Source: Parapedobacter lycopersici
GTDB lineage: Bacteria > Bacteroidota > Bacteroidia > Sphingobacteriales > Sphingobacteriaceae
DNA length: 64,000 bases
Assembly: GCF_024643285.1 (NCBI RefSeq)
Contig: NZ_JAMSLW010000006.1
Coordinates: 1 to 64,000, forward strand
Direction of reading: 5' to 3'
The notes under the pieces are model-generated. The model did no database searches. It was not told the DNA's origin and saw only the letters and a list, made by a program, of their open reading frames with translations. The translations under genes and the position numbers were made by a program. Each line of letters starts with the position of its first letter. The first letter of the stretch is position 1. Of the stretch, positions 8,984 through 15,064 are shown piece by piece.

Positions 8984-9490
8984 TTAGTCGCCATCTTCTA
9001 AATCATACATGTTGTGGATAAATACATCGAATTTCGATATTGCTCTATCATAGAGCTTCTTTTTTTCCGGCAAATGGATTGAATTATCCAAGTCCTCAAT
9101 CCTTATGCTAATCTCCCTGATTTTAAAATACTCTTCTGTTGCTTCTGCTTCGCTTAATATTGTGTTTTCTAATTGTATAAACAATCGGTCTAGTTGCTCG
9201 AATTTATTCACATATAACATTCTGTATTCCGGTAATTTGTCCAATAGTTTTTCATCGATTGACAGAGCGGGTATTATTTCTTTAAGCAGCTCTGAAAATG
9301 TTAAAAGCATTAATACTACTAATGAAGAATTCGACAGCCATTTTTCAGCAGCTATACCCCCGATCGAAGCGATGATTTTAAGCATGTTTATCTTTTTTCT
9401 CTTCGATCTCAAACTTGAAAGATAGCAACCTAGATAGAAGTCATATTTTTTTGCGTCACATAACTCATTCCATATACGATCCCTAATCAT
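8984..9490 (-). CDS. Two-transmembrane SLATT-like protein
   Basis: 168 residues, ATG at 9490. The layout is a short N-terminal helix with IWNELCDAKKYDFYLGCYL, then two adjacent hydrophobic helices (about 34-48 and 51-76), then a long helical cytoplasmic tail (77-168) rich in Glu and Lys. This matches the SLATT class of small membrane proteins, which are proposed pore-forming effectors in nucleotide-activated or other bacterial conflict systems. No SMODS or SLOG partner gene is present next to it; the nearest neighbours are the 42-residue gene and the KAP-SusD gene. Family assignment is from pattern only. Confidence 0.55.
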   Translation of the reverse strand: MIRDRIWNELCDAKKYDFYLGCYLSSLRSKRKKINMLKIIASIGGIAAEKWLSNSSLVVLMLLTFSELLKEIIPALSIDEKLLDKLPEYRMLYVNKFEQLDRLFIQLENTILSEAEATEEYFKIREISIRIEDLDNSIHLPEKKKLYDRAISKFDVFIHNMYDLEDGD

Positions 9491-9674
9491 AAAAGAATTT
9501 TAATAGCTTTTGATTAATCTTATATTTCATTATGCAGCATTCAAAAGCATATCCAACACCTCTGCACGATGAAAATCGATGTTTCTTGAATTAGGCCAAG
9601 TTGAACTGGTCACAATAAAGATAGGTGATTGAATTTGAACCTCCTAACATTTAGTGAAATAAAAACTGTTCACA

Positions 9675-9763
9675 TCGTAGTAATGATAGGTAAGCGGCTT
9701 CACGTCCGCATATTCAGGATGGTTTTCCTGGAAATTTTTCCAATAGTCGGCTATTAAATTCGT
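9675..9763 (-). pseudogene. Remnant of the ASCH gene 5' end
   Basis: On the minus strand from 9763 the sequence reads TNLIADYWKNFQENHPEYAD, continuing VKPLTYHYYD. This matches the first 30 residues of the ASCH protein at 1-319 apart from the lost start codon (ACG for ATG) and a few changes. The rest of the gene is missing. It is followed immediately by sequence homologous to the spacer upstream of that gene. Confidence 0.8.
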
Positions 9764-9905
9764 CGCTGATGCTTAGAGCTAATACAATATACCGGGGTAG
9801 ATCATATGCTTGCTTCAGGCCTAGATCACGTTGTTCAGCTAAAAGTAAAGACTAATCCGATAAATACCAAAATTTAAAGCCTTATTCCACAATCGACTTC
9901 CAAAT
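9675..9905. repeat. Compacted direct repeat, copy 2
   Basis: 9675-9808 matches 231-367 and 9812-9905 matches 2472-2566, in the same orientation and order. The intervening 2.1 kb of copy 1 is absent. At the join, ATATGCT from the left part meets GCTTCAGGCC from the right part, so the two ends share GCT, which is typical of a deletion through microhomology. Together with copy 1 it brackets the region from about 2.5 to 9.7 kb that holds the KAP-SusD and SLATT-like genes. Confidence 0.8.
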
Positions 9906-10073
9906 AGCTGATCGATATGTTATGCTTTGGCCGGCTTCTTTGTAACGTCAATTTACTCGTCTTAGATTAAAAACCCTAGATCACCTTAAGGGGAGTTCCC
10001 ATCACTCCCGCGGTAATGGGTTTCTTTTTGATGTCGTAATTGAATCGCACCGTTTACCGGTATTGCGTGCCGG

Positions 10074-10727
10074 TTAACACCTAATATAATGCAATTGTGT
10101 ATCAATCTTCACTTTCTTCAACGGTCCACCATTCCGTATTAAAACCGCTAAACCTTTTTCCAGATCCGCTGTAGAAAAAGAACCATCTGCTAATACCCGC
10201 TTCATCTCTAAATAAAGCGGCAGCGCCAGCCGAGGCTCAGCAAAATAACTCGAAGCTACCGTCGTCTCCAAAAACTCCTGAACCACCGGATTCGCTTTCC
10301 GTCGTACACCCGTCATAAAAGTCTTTTGCCAAATCACCTTCATACCATCACCACCTTCGTGTGGATAAACAATGTGGCTATATGTTACCGTATTATCTTC
10401 TTCGTTAACTTTCTTAGTAACGTGGTGTAATTGAATCATCTCTCCAGGCTGAATGTCCAGCGGGATAATCTCGCTATATGGTCGCCCAAGAATCGCGGGC
10501 AGCGGATCAAGTTGATCCGTTTTCAGTTTTTGCTTTTTACGTGGGTCGATGAGGTCAAAGAAGTATTGATTGCGCTTACCCAGCAGAAACGAAAACTCTT
10601 CGTCGTCCATACCAATTTCCTGAACCAACCGTAGAATACGACAAACCACTTCATAATCCATCCGCGACAGATTCAAAAATGAACCAGCGGGTTTACGTTC
10701 GGTATGTTTAGTAGTGAAGGCAACCAT
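10074..10727 (-). CDS. Helix-turn-helix-like protein (XRE-like)
   Basis: 217 residues, ATG at 10727. Residues about 24-90 have the spacing of an XRE-type helix-turn-helix (VVCRILRLVQEIGMDDEEFS ... LLGKRNQYFFDLIDP ... ILGRPYSEIIP). The C-terminal part (about 150-217), with SYFAEPRLALPLYLEM and LKKVKIDTQLHYI, aligns loosely with the C-terminus of the protein at 13611-14087. It is divergent from the HEPN-like gene at 10831 with a 103-base intergenic region, so it may regulate the HEPN-Shedu pair. The key helix is atypical, so DNA binding is inferred. Confidence 0.55.
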   Translation of the reverse strand: MVAFTTKHTERKPAGSFLNLSRMDYEVVCRILRLVQEIGMDDEEFSFLLGKRNQYFFDLIDPRKKQKLKTDQLDPLPAILGRPYSEIIPLDIQPGEMIQLHHVTKKVNEEDNTVTYSHIVYPHEGGDGMKVIWQKTFMTGVRRKANPVVQEFLETTVASSYFAEPRLALPLYLEMKRVLADGSFSTADLEKGLAVLIRNGGPLKKVKIDTQLHYIRC

Positions 10728-10797
10728 TGCTAGGCTTAAATTCTAAATATCATAATTTTAACGATAAGCAACGGGGTCATTATCTATATTAAAAAGA

Positions 10798-10805
10798 TAT
10801 ATTTG
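10798..10805 (+). promoter_or_regulatory. Promoter -7 element for the HEPN-Shedu pair
   Basis: TATATTTG is a full match to TAnnTTTG and lies 25 bases upstream of the ATG at 10831. The -33 element is not clear. Confidence 0.45.
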
Positions 10806-10830
10806 TTTATTAACCGAATAAATCAAACCA

Positions 10831-12246
10831 ATGAGCGATCAAGACCTAACGAAAAAAATTGATACATATTTTGCTTCTCTGCCAATAAGATTAGAATCAA
10901 CCGTCGAAATCAATATACCTAATGCCCCAGTTCGTATTTACAAAGGCTTGGCAAATATAAGATATGACTGCAAATCGATTGAATGTGCAATTGAAATCTT
11001 ATTTAAATGGCAACCAAGAAGAGGTGTGGAGTTTTTTATAGAAGATGACCGTCCTGAAGTATCAAATATGTTTATGCGTCAAATGGTCGATTCGTCAACT
11101 GTTCAATTTTTAATTGACGGATTTGAATTTGGACAAGTATTGCCAACGAATGCCAACGAGAGCGATAATAAATATGTTATTAGTGGTCTGATTAATCCCC
11201 CTGTCCAACAATATAACAAACTATCAACCAGGACAACTAAATATGACAAAATAGTATTTCATCTATTTAATTTTGTGAATATTCATGGTAGCCCCGTTCG
11301 CAAAGCAAACCAAAAAAGCAGTAGTTTAGCTAGGTTACATTTTCCTGCACAGCATTTTGATATTGTTGTAGACTGTATCCTAAACAACCAAACCGAATGG
11401 GGTGAAATCTCTAAACATGGAGGATATGGGCTTACTCACGTTGGAGAGCTTATATTAAAGGATAATGCGAAAATAGATCAAGATATAGCCTACAAGATAC
11501 TGAATCAATTTGATCTTTTTTTGTCTTTTCTTACGGGAAGAAAGGTGACTCCGTTTTTTATGACTGGAAAACGAGGAGACGAAATACTTTGGGTCGAGTA
11601 CAATAATCGCAGACAGGAGCCTTATATGTACCAACATTCTTGGTTGCCGCAACTATTTGATGAAAAAATCAGTGCTATTTGGGCCGAATTTTATCAGCTT
11701 GCACAAGATAACTATGATCTTGATACATTATACTTGGTCATTCATTGGTACTTGTCTGCTAATAAAGGCTCAGGCGGATTAGAAGGATCTATCATCCTAT
11801 TGCAGAATGCCTTTGAGTTATTGTTCAGATGGATCATTGTCGAACGAAAGAATATGATATCTCCTGATGGCGGGGATGCTCTTCGTGCCAGTGATAAAAT
11901 AAGAATGCTTCTTTATTTAATCAATTGCAGCACTGAATTGCCTACGCATTATCAAAAACAATTTGAAGATCTTATAAAACAAGATCGATCCCTGATTGAT
12001 TTCCCCTTTTTGTTCACTGAAATCAGAAATTCATACGTCCACGCAAATCGCAAGAAAAGAGAAAAAATAAACAATTTGCCAAGTGACTACTTGTATGCAA
12101 TGTTGACTTGCGGTCTCTATTATATCGAGTTACTTATACTCTACTTATTGAATTATGATGGAAAAATCGCTCAACGTATATCTACGGAAAAATTCAGAGG
12201 TGGCAATGAGGTTTTAGTACCTTGGAATAAGAGTGTTGAAAAGTAG
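10831..12246 (+). CDS. HEPN-like protein of the Shedu-linked pair
   Basis: 471 residues, ATG at 10831. The N-terminal 300 residues are mixed alpha and beta with no known motif. The C-terminal part (about 310-445) is all-helical, with GSIILLQNAFELLFRWIIVE and then EIRNSYVHANRKKR (397-410), an R399-x4-H404 motif typical of HEPN RNase domains. A hydrophobic helix LLILYLLNY lies near 434-442. The GTG-started nuclease gene follows after 47 bases on the same strand, so the two are likely co-transcribed. I infer a defence function, with this protein as a second effector or a sensor of the nuclease. Confidence 0.6.
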   Translation: MSDQDLTKKIDTYFASLPIRLESTVEINIPNAPVRIYKGLANIRYDCKSIECAIEILFKWQPRRGVEFFIEDDRPEVSNMFMRQMVDSSTVQFLIDGFEFGQVLPTNANESDNKYVISGLINPPVQQYNKLSTRTTKYDKIVFHLFNFVNIHGSPVRKANQKSSSLARLHFPAQHFDIVVDCILNNQTEWGEISKHGGYGLTHVGELILKDNAKIDQDIAYKILNQFDLFLSFLTGRKVTPFFMTGKRGDEILWVEYNNRRQEPYMYQHSWLPQLFDEKISAIWAEFYQLAQDNYDLDTLYLVIHWYLSANKGSGGLEGSIILLQNAFELLFRWIIVERKNMISPDGGDALRASDKIRMLLYLINCSTELPTHYQKQFEDLIKQDRSLIDFPFLFTEIRNSYVHANRKKREKINNLPSDYLYAMLTCGLYYIELLILYLLNYDGKIAQRISTEKFRGGNEVLVPWNKSVEK

Positions 12247-12293
12247 TTTTTACTTTAAAATTATTTCGCCTTTTTCACAACAATTAAAACGTC

Positions 12294-13547
12294 GTGACAA
12301 TTTTGTACCTCTCCGAAAAACAACAAAGTAAAGAAGATATTGCAAAAATATTTTTAGAGGATTATATTGAATCTCCTGAAGATATATGGCCATTTTTCGA
12401 TATTGATTCGTTAACTATATTTCTTCGCGGGACTGTAATTGTTAAGCAGAAACATCTTGATTTTATTGTAGCGGAGATTGAAACAGATCGTTTTTATTCA
12501 AGATTTCTCGATCTGGCTGGGTGGATTAGACAAACCGAAGCTACTTATTCCAGCAATAATTTTCGGCTAAATGCTATTCCGATTTTTGTAATCAAAAAAG
12601 ATGAGCTGGGGAAGGATCAACTGATAGAAAGACTATTGACTGACGAAACCCAAAGACGTATTGATGAAGAGAAAATTTATAGACTTGAAAATTTGCTAGA
12701 AGGTCGTATTATAAAACCCGCTGATGGTGGTCGACTTGGAGTTCGATTTGGAGTATTGCCAAGCAATCTGGATACTTGGTTAGATAGGCTACAATCAGAC
12801 CTCGATACAGTCGAAATTGACCCAATTTCCGGCAGGTTTGGTGACAACTTGAGCATGATATTGCGCCAGAGCCATCGCCTAAAGATATTGTCGGAAAAGT
12901 TTGTCCAAAATGTCCGTAAAATGGACTATATCTGGATTGGAAATAAGGGGAATATTATCGAGTCGGTAGGCGATGAGTTCACAGCTTTATTAAAAAAAAG
13001 TGAGAATAATCCCACGTTGAGAAATGAAAAGGCTTTACACGATTTTCTTAGAAAAAATGAGCATTTGTTGAAAAGTGAAAAGTTTGTTGGGTCAATTTAC
13101 GAGCACCATTTTTATCATCAAAATAGTCGTCGATATGAAGAAGTGGATTTGATTAATGTTACTCAAACTTATACATTGGGAAATATAGAGCTATTTGAAG
13201 TAAAACTGCCTAATCAACGTTTTTTTTATAAGCGAAATCGTAATCCCCTAAAGGTTGCAAAAAAATACTTTCAGCAAATCGGATTGCAATATCATTCGTA
13301 TTTTAGTGATCCAAAAAACTTTCAGGAGATACAGAGGGGATTTAGAAAACATGGCTATTCGATCGAAAATCAAGATTTCGATTTTACTTTATTAATGGGA
13401 AGGGACTATGATAAACCTGAATTCCAAGAGCTAATGGAATATTTCTACCCCAATTTAGCCACCCAAGTACGCTTGATTACTTATGACAGCTTAATTCGGA
13501 AACACGAGTTTTTATTTAATAGAATTAGAAGGTTTGGAATCAATTAG
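12294..13547 (+). CDS. Shedu-type (DUF4263-like) nuclease
   Basis: 417 residues from a GTG at 12294; there is no early ATG. The C-terminal 180 residues have the Shedu layout: E244 in LRNEKALHDFLRKNEHLL, D285 in YEEVDLINV, E302-V-K304 in NIELFEVKLP, and a Q-containing helix VAKKYFQQIGLQY (321-333). This is a PD-(D/E)XK nuclease core in which the conserved aspartate and E-x-K bind metal. Shedu (SduA) is an established single-gene antiphage nuclease; its N-terminal parts vary and act as sensors. Here the N-terminal 230 residues are unlike anything I can name. The coupling to an upstream HEPN-like gene is unusual. Confidence 0.78.
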   Translation: MTILYLSEKQQSKEDIAKIFLEDYIESPEDIWPFFDIDSLTIFLRGTVIVKQKHLDFIVAEIETDRFYSRFLDLAGWIRQTEATYSSNNFRLNAIPIFVIKKDELGKDQLIERLLTDETQRRIDEEKIYRLENLLEGRIIKPADGGRLGVRFGVLPSNLDTWLDRLQSDLDTVEIDPISGRFGDNLSMILRQSHRLKILSEKFVQNVRKMDYIWIGNKGNIIESVGDEFTALLKKSENNPTLRNEKALHDFLRKNEHLLKSEKFVGSIYEHHFYHQNSRRYEEVDLINVTQTYTLGNIELFEVKLPNQRFFYKRNRNPLKVAKKYFQQIGLQYHSYFSDPKNFQEIQRGFRKHGYSIENQDFDFTLLMGRDYDKPEFQELMEYFYPNLATQVRLITYDSLIRKHEFLFNRIRRFGIN

Positions 13548-13610
13548 GTTCTTGGAAATTCCGCTACGGAAAAAGAAGGATCTATCAGACCAAGCCGTTA
13601 TTAATTCCAG

Positions 13611-14087
13611 CTAAGCTTTAGTATATTCTGACCCGTTTCCTTTTAATAACCTTTCCGTTAACAACTGCTCCAAAACCCACCCCAAAACCTTCTCTTCCTC
13701 CTTACCGTCGATATACAAATGCTTCGCTACATCCGTAAGCGACTTTGGCTTATCAAAAAAGCCGTACTCAGTTAATCCTTCAACAACTAATCGCATATCC
13801 TGGGGGTTGGAGAGGCTCAACACTTTTTTATCTACCTTGGTGCCATCGCTTACCGGGGCATCGTCAGGAGGGAGTAGGTCTTTGATTGTCCAATTCAAGG
13901 CTTTGGCTAAACCAGCGTATTCGTGAGCGGGATATTGGTTATCATTTGTAGCACTCTCAACTGATGCAATATAACTTTCTGAATGATTTAATATCCTTGA
14001 TAAAGCTTTCGACGCTAACCCTATTACTAGGCGACGATATTTTACTCTGTTTATGATATATACCGATAATGATGTGATTCCAGCCAT
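13611..14087 (-). CDS. XRE-family helix-turn-helix regulator
   Basis: 158 residues, ATG at 14087. Residues 12-72 fit an XRE domain: IINRVKYRRL, LASKALSRILNHSESYIASVES and YAGLAKALNWTIKDLLPP. The C-terminal part (about 90-158) aligns weakly with the C-terminus of the protein at 10074-10727. It converges on the Shedu gene with a 63-base gap. It may be a second regulator of the cassette or belong to the next gene. Confidence 0.65.
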   Translation of the reverse strand: MAGITSLSVYIINRVKYRRLVIGLASKALSRILNHSESYIASVESATNDNQYPAHEYAGLAKALNWTIKDLLPPDDAPVSDGTKVDKKVLSLSNPQDMRLVVEGLTEYGFFDKPKSLTDVAKHLYIDGKEEEKVLGWVLEQLLTERLLKGNGSEYTKA

Positions 14088-14169
14088 GATGCATATTAAT
14101 CACGACTCGACTGTTCTGAATAACTAAAGGGGTTATGTAAATTTGCATTTTTGATTATTACTATTTATC

Positions 14170-14436
14170 TTAGCCCCATTGAAAGACATATAAGTGTTTA
14201 TCTGTCTTTAATTTATTGGCGATTGACGCTGAATCTTGCTGTAGAAAACGTAGGAAATTTTCAATGAACGCAGGATCAGGAGTCAAGACCCATTCTCTTA
14301 CCTTTGTGGAAAGAGATGGGTTCTTACTCTTGTTTTCGTTCGTGGGCTTCCTACGGCCTTCTGCAGAGAACGGGGTAAGGCCCACCTCTTTTCGAGTAAG
14401 CTTTCCTTCATATATAGGTTCATAGTTCAATGCCAT
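14170..14436 (-). CDS. Small hypothetical protein
   Basis: 88 residues from the ATG at 14436; a TTG five codons upstream is also in frame. The sequence is hydrophilic, with a basic middle (EGRRKPTNENKSKNPS) and an ending in KTDKHLYVFQWG. I recognise no family. It lies upstream of the XRE gene on the same strand (82-base gap) at the right edge of the AT-rich island. Confidence 0.45.
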   Translation of the reverse strand: MALNYEPIYEGKLTRKEVGLTPFSAEGRRKPTNENKSKNPSLSTKVREWVLTPDPAFIENFLRFLQQDSASIANKLKTDKHLYVFQWG

Positions 14437-15041
14437 AAGCGTGTTGGCCAATGCAACCTAAGAAACAGCATGATGTAAGTAAAACATTTATCGTCATCCA
14501 AAATGATGCGATAATGCCGTATACTGCCCTAAGCATATACGAGCGGCTGTTTCCGTTAAAGCCCAAAAATCCTGTTTAGGTGTTTCGGCGAAAGCCGATA
14601 CTGGTACCACTAACCACATTATTCCTTACACCTAAATACACCCAAATGGAACAAGATTTACTTGAAGGGGAGGGGTATGCCCTTTCTAGAGATATAATAC
14701 CGCACATAAGTCATAACCGAATTTCCAAGCGATCGTCGGCCAACGTTCGGCAAGTATTGCAGGTCGCTTCGACATTTGTTCGAGATTCCTTCGGGACTGC
14801 TTCGGGAATCCCTCGAATGTCTTCGGAACGCAATGCATTGCACTCCGAGCAGCCCCGAAGCGCGGTCGAAGCGGAGTCGAAGCCGACTCGAACAAGGGTC
14901 GAACAAGTCTCGAAGAACAGTCGAACAGCACTCGAAGAACCCTCGAAGCGGAGTCGAAGGGTTGTCGCAAAATATGTGAATACGGAATTAGTAGTTCACT
15001 CGCCCATGCCCATTTTCAATGGTGCTCGTGGAATCTTTGCA
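14437..15041. other. 605-base region upstream of susC, mostly repeat array
   Basis: A GTG at 14580 opens a frame that runs into susC. Its first 150 or so codons are translated through the 11-bp repeats and look like no protein domain, so I treat this stretch as non-coding. 14437-14761 shows no other feature I can support. Confidence 0.55.
14762..14969. repeat. Mirrored array of 11-bp TCGAA repeats
   Basis: To the right of 14841, TCGAA-like cores start at 14844, 14855, 14866, 14877, 14888, 14899, 14910, 14921, 14932, 14943, 14954 and 14965, exactly 11 bases apart. The six bases between cores vary. To the left of 14830 the complementary core TTCGA/TTCGG starts at 14768, 14779, 14790, 14801, 14812 and 14822, again every 11 bases (last step 10). 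Between the arms is the perfect palindrome GCAATGCATTGC (14830-14841). The 11-base phase is close to one DNA turn, so all cores face about the same side of the helix. Confidence 0.85.
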
Positions 15042-15064
15042 ATGTTTGATTCATTGCAAAGATT
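15032..15064. promoter_or_regulatory. 13-bp perfect inverted repeat at the susC 5' end
   Basis: AATCTTTGCAATG and its exact reverse complement CATTGCAAAGATT are separated by seven bases. It contains the halves GCAATG and CATTGC of the palindrome at the centre of the array upstream. It overlaps one candidate susC start (ATG 15042) and ends just before another (GTG 15069). It could be an operator, or a hairpin in the leader that controls translation. Confidence 0.6.

Larger units (their letters stand above)
9491..10073. other. 583-base region without an intact gene
   Basis: It contains the compacted duplicate of left-end sequences at 9675-9905, listed separately. The rest (9491-9674 and 9906-10073) shows no open gene. 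There is an ACCGG...CCGGT inverted pair near 10056-10073 just past the end of the next gene, without a T-run. Confidence 0.6.

Noticed and set aside
14762-14969. CRISPR array
   Set aside because: The repeat unit is 11 bases with a five-base core, much too short for repeat and spacer structure, and no cas genes are near.
14580-15005. Long N-terminal extension of susC from a GTG at 14580
   Set aside because: The extension is read through the 11-bp repeat array and the island border; it looks like no protein domain and precedes a normal signal peptide.
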